Assembly: GCF_000219585.1 (NCBI RefSeq)
Contig: NC_015731.1
Span: 806,001 to 870,000 of the forward strand
Length of the DNA: 64,000 bases
Direction of reading: 5' to 3'
From: Nitrosomonas sp. Is79A3
Lineage (GTDB): Bacteria > Pseudomonadota > Gammaproteobacteria > Burkholderiales > Nitrosomonadaceae
This document shows, in pieces, positions 18,171 to 26,472 of this stretch. The number at the start of each line of letters is the position of its first letter. Position 1 is the stretch's first letter. The position numbers were made by a program, and so were the translations under genes. The notes beneath the pieces are model-generated. The model did no database searches and was not told the origin of the DNA. It was given only the letters and a program-made list of their open reading frames with translations.

Positions 18171-18224
18171 AATCAAAGATCACATACGGTTTTCCCCGGC
18201 AATTCTTAAGTTTGGAGAAGTGCC
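18171..18224 (-). promoter_or_regulatory. Conserved upstream block of the acidic-protein gene, copy 2
   Basis: Counterpart of 12943-12995, placed 67 bases before the start at 18104. The best conserved part reads TTTTCCCCGGCAATT on the plus strand. It probably carries promoter or regulatory signals duplicated with the gene. Confidence 0.45.
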
Positions 18225-18318
18225 ATCAATCAAAATTCTGGATTTTGATGCCATAAAACCGTACTTTAGTGGTGTCTTTTAGCTATACTAGCGGAATCAA
18301 GAACGGATAAATTAGAGT

Positions 18319-18435
18319 ATGGACGAAGAAACCAAAGCGTTGTTACGCAATATCTCTCATCATCTCAAATGGGTCATCCTATTGCTATTAGGTATTTTGG
18401 GATTGTTAATTGCCGAAATGGCTGGCGGCATTTGA
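18319..18435 (+). CDS. Small single-helix membrane protein
   Basis: A 38-residue frame starting MDEETKALLRNISHHLKW and continuing with one hydrophobic helix (VILLLLGILGLLIAEMAGGI). A charged head followed by a single transmembrane helix is a common design for bacterial small membrane proteins. The ribosome site is weak (TTAGAG). It converges with the lipoprotein gene, 42 bases away. I recognise no family. Confidence 0.5.
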   Translation: MDEETKALLRNISHHLKWVILLLLGILGLLIAEMAGGI

Positions 18436-18477
18436 GTCTGGTTCCTTTGTTGTATTACGTAGTTCCGGAACCTCCTG

Positions 18478-18909
18478 CTATTGCCAGCCAGTAACTTCAT
18501 AACCTTTTTCTTGCAAACAGCGAGAAACGAAGTTTGCATAAGCTTGATTGGGTTGAGTGTGTCTTGCCGAGAGGAAGATACCTCGCAACAATCCTGCGGC
18601 GGCGCCACTGGCTGCGCCCACTAAAGAGCCTTGTCCAGCCGAACCGTATATAGCACCGCCCACTGCACCGCTCGCAGCACCAACACCTGCTCCCATGGCC
18701 GTACTTGTCGCAACATTACTGACATTTCCTTTTGCTTCCCTTGCACCAGCCGCTTCGGCCAATTCTTTACAAGCTTCAATATCCTCCTCTGCTACCTTTT
18801 TCCCCACAGATAGAAAATGTGTGTTTGGATATAAAATAGGCCCTGTACTGGAGCAAGCCGACAGCCCCAAAAGAATTAAGCCGACAGTTAACATCATCAT
18901 TAATTTCAT
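18478..18909 (-). CDS. Glycine-zipper lipoprotein
   Basis: A 143-residue lipoprotein: signal sequence with lipobox LSAC (lipidated Cys 19), a short helical stretch, then a glycine-zipper region (STAMGAGVGAASGAVGGAIYG and SGAAAGLLRG) that can insert in or pack against a membrane, and a C-terminal part with one Cys (FVSRCLQEKGYEVTGWQ). It is probably an outer-membrane lipoprotein. The conserved ending suggests a real family, but no function is known to me. Confidence 0.8.
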   Translation of the reverse strand: MKLMMMLTVGLILLGLSACSSTGPILYPNTHFLSVGKKVAEEDIEACKELAEAAGAREAKGNVSNVATSTAMGAGVGAASGAVGGAIYGSAGQGSLVGAASGAAAGLLRGIFLSARHTQPNQAYANFVSRCLQEKGYEVTGWQ

Positions 18910-19160
18910 GGTGCTTTCCTTCTATCGATGAATAAATATTCGTGATTGGATTAGTATAAATGGAATTTTCTCAAGGTATCCTGAAAAAATAGATTTTTGG
19001 ATAAAAACCGGTTTTGTATTTGATAATGCTGCAGAAAGTGATATAGGGATATTGACTCTGGCGCGTGAAGTGCTAGTAATGGCAGGAGTGAGAAAATAGG
19101 TTTTCGTAAAAAAATTTTCTGTAAGTGATAGGGATGACACTACGATACATAAACTTGTAA

Positions 19161-19184
19161 TTCTCCGTGGCTTGCCACGGAGAA
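19161..19184. repeat. Hairpin downstream of peroxidase gene (1)
   Basis: A perfect 10-bp stem TTCTCCGTGG / CCACGGAGAA around the loop cttg. It lies about 110 bases past the peroxidase stop in the 384-base gap 18910-19293. No T-run follows on either side, so it is not a classical terminator. It may be an intergenic palindromic repeat. Confidence 0.6.
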
Positions 19185-19236
19185 CATATAGATTGCATTT
19201 GTGACGTTAGCGTAGCGCGCCGCTTTTGTGTTTTCT

Positions 19237-19272
19237 GCACCTATCTTTGCAGGTTTCCGCAAAGATAGGTGC
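19237..19272. terminator. Strong stem-loop downstream of ccpA (2)
   Basis: A perfect 14-bp stem, GCACCTATCTTTGC with its complement, and an 8-base loop, 22 bases after the peroxidase stop. On the minus strand it is followed by AGAAAACAC rather than T residues. It could end transcription or protect the 3' end of the mRNA. The rest of 18910-19293 has no convincing gene. Confidence 0.5.
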
Positions 19273-19293
19273 AAGGCCGCATGGAGCAAATTT

Positions 19294-20349
19294 TTACTCT
19301 TTGCCCTTACTGGTTAAAGATCCCAGGAATGCTTTCACATCACTAATAAATCCCGGGCCAACTTCCCGGCCCAGTTGATGTTCAGCCATTTCTTCTATCG
19401 CCTCGTCCAATGTTGCAACTGAGCCGTCATGGAAATACGGGGCTGTTTTGGTAATATTTCTCAGGCTTGGCACCTTAAACACTTTCTTGTCAATCTCAAG
19501 TCCGGTTATCTCAAACCGTCCCATATCTTTGGTTTCATAGGGTTTAACAACGCCGATTTTTTTGTATGAATTTCCGCCAAGTGCTACGCCATTGTGGCAA
19601 GTGGCGCATCCCATGTGGACAAATTTTTGCAGGCCTCTTTTCTCACTGTCATTCAGAGCGCTCTCGTCGCCTTTGAGATAGTCATCAAACCGGGAAGGTG
19701 TTAGTAGCGTACGCTCAAAAGCACCAATTGCCTTACCTATATTTTTGTATTGGAATGGATCTTTTTCATCCTTAAAAGCTTCTGCAAAGAGAGCCTTATA
19801 TTCCTCTATTTTTTTCAATTTATTGACAACAGCTGCTTCATTCGGCATACCCATTTCGATGGGGTTTAAAATGGGACCCAATGCTTGCTCTTCCACATCT
19901 TTTGCCCGTCCGTCCCAGAATTGTGCGATATGCAGTGCCGCATTCATCGAGGTCGGAGAATTTCTGCCGCCGCGTTTTCCTTCATGGCCTGGTGAAGTTG
20001 ACTGACTGTCTACACCGAAATTATCCAGCCGATGACAAGAATTACAGGAAATCTGATCATTGATCGAAAGCCGGGGATCCAGATACAGTTTCTTGCCAAG
20101 CTTGATCAAAGCTGCATTCTTTTTCTCATCAATAATTGATGCAGGTAATGGTTCAAAAAATTGTTTTAAAGTGGTTTGGTCCAGTTTGTGATGACCGCCG
20201 CCATGCATGCCGCCCATTCCGCCGTGATGATCGCCATCGTGCATTCCACCATGGTGATCAGCCTTCTTCGTGTCCTCTTGATGATCATGACTAGTTTGAG
20301 CATAACTATAGGAACTCAATACAAGCGCTAAGAATAAGAATATTTTCAT
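19294..20349 (-). CDS. ccpA: Di-heme cytochrome c peroxidase with His-rich N-terminus
   Basis: A 351-residue periplasmic peroxidase that reduces H2O2 with electrons from c-type cytochromes. After a signal peptide (1-17) there is an unusual His/Gly/Met-rich stretch (about 21-55, HHGGMHDGDHHGGMGGMHGG). Then come the two heme motifs CNSCH (102-106) and CATCH (248-252), and the MauG/CCP ending TAPYFHDGSVATLDEAI. Core length is normal for bacterial CcpA. GGAGG precedes the ATG by four bases. The His-rich tail is not part of the standard enzyme and may bind Cu, Ni or Zn; that is inference. A perfect 14-bp inverted repeat lies just upstream. Confidence 0.92.
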   Translation of the reverse strand: MKIFLFLALVLSSYSYAQTSHDHQEDTKKADHHGGMHDGDHHGGMGGMHGGGHHKLDQTTLKQFFEPLPASIIDEKKNAALIKLGKKLYLDPRLSINDQISCNSCHRLDNFGVDSQSTSPGHEGKRGGRNSPTSMNAALHIAQFWDGRAKDVEEQALGPILNPIEMGMPNEAAVVNKLKKIEEYKALFAEAFKDEKDPFQYKNIGKAIGAFERTLLTPSRFDDYLKGDESALNDSEKRGLQKFVHMGCATCHNGVALGGNSYKKIGVVKPYETKDMGRFEITGLEIDKKVFKVPSLRNITKTAPYFHDGSVATLDEAIEEMAEHQLGREVGPGFISDVKAFLGSLTSKGKE

Positions 20350-20389
20350 ATAACCTCCAAAAATTTAACATTAACACCCTAATCAACGT

Positions 20390-20420
20390 TTCAGAAATAA
20401 GCAACATGCTTATTTCTGAA
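20390..20420. repeat. Perfect 14-bp inverted repeat between c-di-GMP gene and ccpA
   Basis: TTCAGAAATAAGCA and its complement are separated by three bases. The repeat is 41 bases upstream of ccpA and 87 bases past the stop of the GGDEF-EAL gene, both on the minus strand. No T-run follows. It may be a terminator of the upstream gene or an operator for ccpA. Confidence 0.6.
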
Positions 20421-20506
20421 AACTGGTAAAAGGGAAAAAAACACTTTTTAAATTACCGGTACATTAATTGCAAAATTGCAGTTTATGATTGAATGTATAG
20501 ATTTAT

Positions 20507-22753
20507 TTATCCTTTTTGTAGAAAAGCTTCAAATTTATCTGCTGTCAACGGTTTGCTAAAAAAGTAGCCTTGCCCGTAATCGCAACCCATCGCTATCAAT
20601 AGCTGTTTCTGCGAATCTGTTTCCACGCCTTCGGCAATTACTTTCATATCCAGGCGATGGGCCATAGTGATAATCGCTTCGCATAAAATGCTATCGTTGG
20701 ATTCACTGTCCAGGTTAGAAATAAAAGATCGATCTATCTTGAGATAATCGATATCAAATTTTTTGAGATAGGATAGTGACGAGTAGCCCGTGCCAAAATC
20801 ATCAATCGCCACCTGAACACCTGCATCCCGAAAATTTAATAGTTGTTGAACAACCAATTCATGAATATCTAACAACAAGTTCTCGGTAATTTCAACGATG
20901 ATGCTACGCCCGTTTAGTTCAAGTTCGTTAAGATGATTTACCCAATCGCTCATTTTACTAATAAATTGTTTGGGTGATTTATTAACACTGATTTGAAATT
21001 CAGTGTCAAAATGTGCTTGCCATTGCGCAACTTGATTAGCTGCCTGCTTAAATACCCAATCGCCGATTTCTGTAATCAGATTGGTTTCTTCTGCAATGGC
21101 AATAAATTCTGCGGGATAAATCGTTCCTTGCTCCGGGTGTTGCCAGCGTATCAATGCCTCGGCTTTGTGCACATTGCCGGTTGCTAGTTCTATTATCGGT
21201 TGATACATTAAATATAACTGGTGGTCTCTCAGTGCATTACGCAATTCATATGCGATTTTCGAGCGGATTTCTGTAGCTGCTCGCATATTCGATGTGAAGC
21301 AACTCCAGCAATTCCGTCCATTATTCTTAGCAGCATACATGGCTTGATCAGCATTTTTCATCAATAGATCGGTGCTGCTCGCATCATCAGGAAAAAATGT
21401 AACGCCAATACTTGCGGAAACATATGCCGACTTAGTATTTAAGTGAAAAGGCTTGGCCAGTTCCTGCAAAATCATTTGAATAATCGTTTCTGCACAGCGC
21501 TGATTGTTGATTCCATTTAAAATAATTGTAAACTCGTCACCACCTAAACGCGCTACAGTATCTGTTTCGCGAACACAATTACTAAGCCGCTTTGCTGCTT
21601 CCATCAGCAGCGCATCGCCAATGCTGTGGCCAAATGAATCATTTACTTCCTTGAAACGATCAAGATCGATAAATAACACGGCCAGCTGTGTTCCTAAACG
21701 GGAAGCATTTTTAATATCGTGATTCAATCGATCATAAAACATATTACGGTTTGGCAAGCCCGTCAAAGAGTCAAAATTAGCTTGACGCCAGATAATCTCA
21801 TCCGATTTTTTCTTATCCGTAATATCGGAAAAATTAACCAGATAATAGCTTATTATTCCATCTTCGCTATGCACTGCGGTAATGCTAAACCATGCCGGAT
21901 ACTCCCGTCCGTGCTTGTTCCTGTTCCATACTTCACCTTGCCAATGACCGTATTGTTTAACGCTTAACCAAATTTTCTGGAAAAACTTCGAACTGTGCCG
22001 AATCGACACCATAATTGACACAGATTTGCCGATTACTTCTTCTTCCGTATAGCCAGTTATTTTATTGAGCGCCTTATTGGTAGAGATTATTGTCTTACCC
22101 GTATCGGCAATCATAATAGCTTCGGTACTATTTTCAAAAACCTTGCTCGAGAGATAAAGCTGTTCGTTCATTTTTTGCTGTTCGAGCGCAATCCCGATAA
22201 TAAACGACCCTATTTCTAATAACTTACGGTGAAATGTACTGGGTAGCCGATGCTCAAAACTGGAAAGTGCAAATGATCCGATGCACTCATTCCCTTTACT
22301 GCGTACCGGCATTGACCAGCAGGAGAGTATATTAAAATCAACGGCCAGTTTTCGGATACTTTGCCAGCGTGGATCTTCCAGTGTACTCTCTACAAAAACC
22401 GCTTCTTGGCGAAAAACCGCATTTCCGCAAGATCCAGCTTCAGGACCTGGCCGCAAACCATTCAGTTGAACAACACATTCCTCCGGGACACTTGGTGCGG
22501 CAAATACATTCATGCATTGTTTTTCTTTGTCCAATAACATGACCGTTGCTACGGCATTGTCCAGAAGCTGTTCCATTAGCAGACAGACTTGCTCACAGAT
22601 TTCTTTGTAATTATTTCCCAATACCACTAACTGAAGAATCTCCTGCTGAAACTGGAGAATCTTGCCTTGCTCTAGATTGGTCAAATCAAAGTAATTGGTT
22701 GGTGCAAAAATCTCATTAGATAGATCTGTATTTGTAGGAATGTTTCTACTCAT
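20507..22753 (-). CDS. GAF-PAS-GGDEF-EAL cyclic di-GMP signalling protein
   Basis: A 748-residue cytoplasmic protein. An N-terminal GAF domain (about 40-190, with the SCGNAVFRQEAVFV segment) is followed by a PAS domain (about 205-320, FENSTEAIMIADTGKTIIS), a GGDEF domain with an intact GGDEF at 404-408 and I-site RETD five residues before it, and an EAL domain with EAL at 532-534 and DDFGTGYSSLSYL. Both cyclase and phosphodiesterase motifs look complete, so the net activity cannot be predicted. The GAF opening resembles bifunctional sensors answering small ligands. No membrane segment is present. Confidence 0.92.
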   Translation of the reverse strand: MSRNIPTNTDLSNEIFAPTNYFDLTNLEQGKILQFQQEILQLVVLGNNYKEICEQVCLLMEQLLDNAVATVMLLDKEKQCMNVFAAPSVPEECVVQLNGLRPGPEAGSCGNAVFRQEAVFVESTLEDPRWQSIRKLAVDFNILSCWSMPVRSKGNECIGSFALSSFEHRLPSTFHRKLLEIGSFIIGIALEQQKMNEQLYLSSKVFENSTEAIMIADTGKTIISTNKALNKITGYTEEEVIGKSVSIMVSIRHSSKFFQKIWLSVKQYGHWQGEVWNRNKHGREYPAWFSITAVHSEDGIISYYLVNFSDITDKKKSDEIIWRQANFDSLTGLPNRNMFYDRLNHDIKNASRLGTQLAVLFIDLDRFKEVNDSFGHSIGDALLMEAAKRLSNCVRETDTVARLGGDEFTIILNGINNQRCAETIIQMILQELAKPFHLNTKSAYVSASIGVTFFPDDASSTDLLMKNADQAMYAAKNNGRNCWSCFTSNMRAATEIRSKIAYELRNALRDHQLYLMYQPIIELATGNVHKAEALIRWQHPEQGTIYPAEFIAIAEETNLITEIGDWVFKQAANQVAQWQAHFDTEFQISVNKSPKQFISKMSDWVNHLNELELNGRSIIVEITENLLLDIHELVVQQLLNFRDAGVQVAIDDFGTGYSSLSYLKKFDIDYLKIDRSFISNLDSESNDSILCEAIITMAHRLDMKVIAEGVETDSQKQLLIAMGCDYGQGYFFSKPLTADKFEAFLQKG

Positions 22754-23128
22754 TACGTGCGGCCTTATGTTAATGAGGTTCTAGGAAGTTAAACGAAGAT
22801 TCAATGGTAGAATGAGGGTAAGCATGTGAATGGGTAGGAATTATACTGCAAAAATGCTTCAAGAGTATTCCGAAAATACGTGGTTTTTTATGGCTTAAAA
22901 AGCTTGCCATAGTCAGTATGATTTCCAATCCAAAGCAGTGCTAAACCTCGTTTGAGATGGGAAATTTAGAGAAACGAAGTCATTTCAATTTTAATATTCC
23001 ATCCACTAAGGAAGCTCTGATTAAGTCCTTCGACAGGCTCAGGACGAACGGTAATATGTTGATTACGTTCGTGGTGAGCTTGTCGAACCATGAATGTAAT
23101 CAACCAAGTCCGCGCTTAATTAATAAAA
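22754..23128. other. Gene-free interval upstream of the GGDEF-EAL gene
   Basis: 375 bases without a credible gene. It holds the upstream region of the GGDEF-EAL gene, a small hairpin near 22890-22912 (TATGGC / GCCATA) and the REP-like palindrome at 23029-23087. An apparent plus-strand frame here is built from the palindrome and is not a gene. Confidence 0.6.
23029..23087. repeat. REP-like palindromic repeat
   Basis: The arms TTCGACAGGCTCAGGACGAACG (23029-23050, given here as two joined halves TTCGACAGGCT and CAGGACGAACG) and the facing arm at 23066-23087 match at 19 of 22 positions as inverted repeats with a 15-base centre. The sequence type (TTCGACAAGCTCACCACG) is one I know as a widely scattered intergenic repeat in proteobacterial genomes. 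It lies 41 bases past the kup stop. Confidence 0.75.
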
Positions 23129-25030
23129 CTAGATGCCAATGCGGGTACCCAATTCAAGGACGCGATTTGCTGGTAATTTAAAGTATTCAGCCGCATTGCT
23201 GGCATTTCTTGCCATCGTAGCAAAAATCCGTTCCTGCCACTGCGGCATGCCGCCACCAGGACTTGGGACAATTATTTCGCGGCTGAGAAAATAGGAGGTA
23301 TTAAGCGGCTCAAACTCAAGTCCAAGCTGCTTGCACATTTCAAGCGCGGCGGGTAAATCAGGCTCATCTTTAAAGCCATACCGGACAGTTATTTGATAGC
23401 AGTTTCCTACGAGTGGCTTAATTGCTATTCGTTCTTCATCCGGGACTTTCGGAATCTCCAGATAATCCACTGTTAAGATCACCACACATTCATGTAGAAC
23501 TTGGTTATGCGCGAGATTATGCAATAACGCATGTGGAACTCCGTTCAGATTCGATGTGAGAAAAACAGATGTTCCGGCGACACGGACGGGTGGATGCGCA
23601 AGTAGTGATTCCAAGAAGGGTTCAAGAGGAATATCGTCGGAACGCAGGTGCTCCAGCAAAATCTGTCGCCCGCGATGCCATGTCGTCATGATAAAAAATA
23701 TGATCGTACCAATCACGAGGGGAAACCAGCCGCCTTGGAAGATTTTTAATATGGTTGCAGCAAAAAATGTGGCATCGATTATCAAGAAAAAGCTGGTTGC
23801 CAGTACGCTCACAATCAGCGGGTACTTCCAGGCGAAGCGAAGCACAAAGAAAGTCAGTATGGTTTCAATCACCATTGTGGTGGTAACCGCTACGCCATAC
23901 GCTGATGCAAGATTGGATGAGGAACCGAATCCCACCACAGCCATGATCACTGCTGCCAGCAAAATCCAATTGACGAAAGGGATATATATCTGACCAATCT
24001 TTTGGTCTGAGGTGTGCCTGATTTGCATGCGCGGCAAGAATCCTAACTGGATAGCTTGCCGGGTTACTGAGAAAACACCGGAGATTACCGCTTGCGATGC
24101 AATAACGGTGGCTGCGGTAGCCAGCGCTACTGCTGGATAAAGAGCCCACGATGGGAACAACAAGAAGAAAGGATTGGAAATGGCTGATGGATTGACAAGC
24201 AACAGCGCGCCCTGTCCTAGATAATTCAATATGAGCGCAGGAAGAACGCAACCATACCAAGCCAGGCGAATTGGTTTTATCCCAAAGTGCCCCATGTCGG
24301 CATAAAGTGCCTCGCCGCCCGTCACTGCCAGTACTACGGCTCCAAACGCAATAAACGCAAGTAATCCATTGTCCAGACAAAAACTAACAGCAAACAACGG
24401 ATTAAAAGCTTGCAAAATCTCTGGTGCCACAGCAATGTTCATCAGACCGAAAAACCCCAGTGTAATGAACCATATCAGCGTTATCGGTCCGAACATTGCA
24501 CCGATACCCCCTGTGCCACGTTGCTGGATCAGGAATAGTGAAATCAGAACAGTTAATGTAATTGGAAGCACATAGGGCTGGAACAACGGGGTTGCCACCT
24601 CTAGTCCTTCTACTGCACTCAATACGGATATGGCAGGAGTAATCACGCCGTCGCCATAGAAAAGTGCTGCACCGAATGCACCGATCATAAAAAGGATTCT
24701 TCGTTGTTGCGGGCGATCGACGGCCGATGAGCTGGCAAGAGACAGCAATGCCATGATGCCGCCTTCTCCATGATTGTCTGCGCGCAGAATTAACGTGACG
24801 TACTTGACTGTTACTACACTCATGATCGCCCAAAAAATGAGCGAGATGACACCAGTGATATTGCTATGCGTGATAGCAAGCCCATGGGCAGGATCAAAAA
24901 CGGTTTTCATGACGTATAGCGGACTTGTGCCGATGTCTCCATACACGACACCCAGTGCAGCGAGGCTTAATACACCGAGAGATTGTTCTTTAGTTGTGCT
25001 GCTTTTCGGTTTGTTGCTTGTGCTGGTCAT
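23129..25030 (-). CDS. kup: Low-affinity potassium transporter Kup
   Basis: A 633-residue K+/H+ symporter of the inner membrane. The first helix carries the family signature LAALGVVYGDIGTSPLYVMK, about twelve membrane helices follow, and a soluble C-terminal domain of about 170 residues ends FKLPANRVLELGTRIGI, as in Kup/TrkD. The ATG at 25030 is preferred over the TTG at 25045 because TAAAGA precedes it. Monocistronic by position. Length and ending are normal. Confidence 0.95.
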   Translation of the reverse strand: MTSTSNKPKSSTTKEQSLGVLSLAALGVVYGDIGTSPLYVMKTVFDPAHGLAITHSNITGVISLIFWAIMSVVTVKYVTLILRADNHGEGGIMALLSLASSSAVDRPQQRRILFMIGAFGAALFYGDGVITPAISVLSAVEGLEVATPLFQPYVLPITLTVLISLFLIQQRGTGGIGAMFGPITLIWFITLGFFGLMNIAVAPEILQAFNPLFAVSFCLDNGLLAFIAFGAVVLAVTGGEALYADMGHFGIKPIRLAWYGCVLPALILNYLGQGALLLVNPSAISNPFFLLFPSWALYPAVALATAATVIASQAVISGVFSVTRQAIQLGFLPRMQIRHTSDQKIGQIYIPFVNWILLAAVIMAVVGFGSSSNLASAYGVAVTTTMVIETILTFFVLRFAWKYPLIVSVLATSFFLIIDATFFAATILKIFQGGWFPLVIGTIIFFIMTTWHRGRQILLEHLRSDDIPLEPFLESLLAHPPVRVAGTSVFLTSNLNGVPHALLHNLAHNQVLHECVVILTVDYLEIPKVPDEERIAIKPLVGNCYQITVRYGFKDEPDLPAALEMCKQLGLEFEPLNTSYFLSREIIVPSPGGGMPQWQERIFATMARNASNAAEYFKLPANRVLELGTRIGI

Positions 25031-25155
25031 AATGTCTTTACACAAAGATGTTTATTATACGCTTTCCTAAATGTGCGCTTGAGAATGTCATTTTGAGATA
25101 CTCGGTTTAGCAAAAATAATTCACGTTATTTAAACCTGCGGGCGGCAACAACCTG

Positions 25156-26160
25156 TCATAGCATACTACTCAACAGCTGGTGGTGTGAAAACTTCATTGA
25201 TCTGACTAAAAGAGCCTCCGGAGTTGGGCCGCCGCTGATCACGTACAAGCGTCCGTCGACGACGGCTGAGCCAAGCCCATGCCGTGCCGTGGGCATTGGC
25301 ATCATTGTGCGCCATTGATCGGTTCCGGGATGATAAGCTTCATTAGTGTTAAATGTGCCGTCTCCTGATTCGCCGCCGATGACATAAATCCAATCAGTGA
25401 TTACGCCTGCGGTGATGCCACTTCGGGGCGTTGGGAGCTTCACGCGTGGCCGCCATTGATTGCTGTGTGGGTCGTATTCTTCAACGGTTCCCATATTTTG
25501 GTGATAATCCAGATCAGGTCGGCCACCGATGGCATAGATCCGGCTTCCTGCCGTGGTTACTGCTAAATGGTCTCGGGGTGTAGGCATGGATGTACCGGAT
25601 GACCAGGTATTCGTATGCGGATCAAAAATTTCCACAGCGCCAGAATTGTATTTGCCATCATACCCGCCGATTGCATATAAGCGATTCTGATAAATAGCCA
25701 CACCAAGCGCGCCGCGTGCAGTTGGCATCGGTGCAAGTTCACGCCATGCTTTGGTAGAGGGGTTGTACTGATAAACAGTGGGAACGGCATGCCAGATCGA
25801 CATAAAAGATTGGGTGAATCCACCCACTACATACAACAATCCATTCAGTGAAGCAATTCCTGCGTGATGCCGGCCTTCTGGCAACGGTGTTGTGGTCGAC
25901 CAGGAATCAGAGGCCGTATCATAGACTTCCACATCGTTACTGATGGCAAATTTCAAGGCATTTTGCAGATTAGGTTTATTAAACCCGCCCACCACATAAA
26001 TTTTCCCTTCAATTGCCGCTGCGGCGACCTCTGTTCGTTGTGTGGGCGCTGGAGCAGCCAGTTTCCACGTTCCTTTGGAAATTTCAGCGAGTGTCAGATT
26101 ACTTTGAGTTAAAGTGAAAAAAAGAATGCTTGAAATAATGAATGGTCTTGAGATAAACAT
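25156..26160 (-). CDS. Secreted Kelch-repeat beta-propeller protein
   Basis: A 334-residue protein with a signal peptide (about 1-26, ending TLA) and six Kelch motifs, each with a double Gly and spaced Tyr/Trp (YVVGGF, YVVGGF, YAIGGY, YAIGGR, YVIGGE, YVISGG), forming a probable six-bladed propeller. The start at 26160 has GGAGGAA seven bases upstream; an earlier start would add nine residues. It is likely periplasmic or exported. It could bind proteins or sugars, and no catalytic site is apparent. Confidence 0.85.
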   Translation of the reverse strand: MFISRPFIISSILFFTLTQSNLTLAEISKGTWKLAAPAPTQRTEVAAAAIEGKIYVVGGFNKPNLQNALKFAISNDVEVYDTASDSWSTTTPLPEGRHHAGIASLNGLLYVVGGFTQSFMSIWHAVPTVYQYNPSTKAWRELAPMPTARGALGVAIYQNRLYAIGGYDGKYNSGAVEIFDPHTNTWSSGTSMPTPRDHLAVTTAGSRIYAIGGRPDLDYHQNMGTVEEYDPHSNQWRPRVKLPTPRSGITAGVITDWIYVIGGESGDGTFNTNEAYHPGTDQWRTMMPMPTARHGLGSAVVDGRLYVISGGPTPEALLVRSMKFSHHQLLSSML

Positions 26161-26472
26161 GGCAAAGTTCCTCCGGAAAGTAATCAATCTTCGCAGACTT
26201 AAATGCAGACAATTTTTTTATTGTGACTCATATTCCTGTTAGAAGAAATCAGAAACGCACGCAAATCGATTTTTGTTGAAGCCCAAGGCATCACTCAGTG
26301 TCCATCTGTTTGAGTCATCAATGGATCCTGGCGTTCTCAAATAAACTGGAAAGCTGCTTTAAATCTGTTTACTATTTTGTTGCAGGAACGCACAGTATTC
26401 AAAATTGCATTGACACAAATTCGGGATGCTTGTACGTTTCTAATCAATCACCGCTGAAATTAGCCATTAAAA

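Noticed and set aside
18922-19140. 72-codon minus-strand frame upstream of the lipoprotein
   Set aside because: Low-complexity Ser/Thr/Ile composition with no ribosome site; likely the lipoprotein promoter region.
22957-23181. 74-codon frame containing SFDRLRTNG and VVSLSNHE
   Set aside because: Both peptides are translations of the REP-like palindrome arms.
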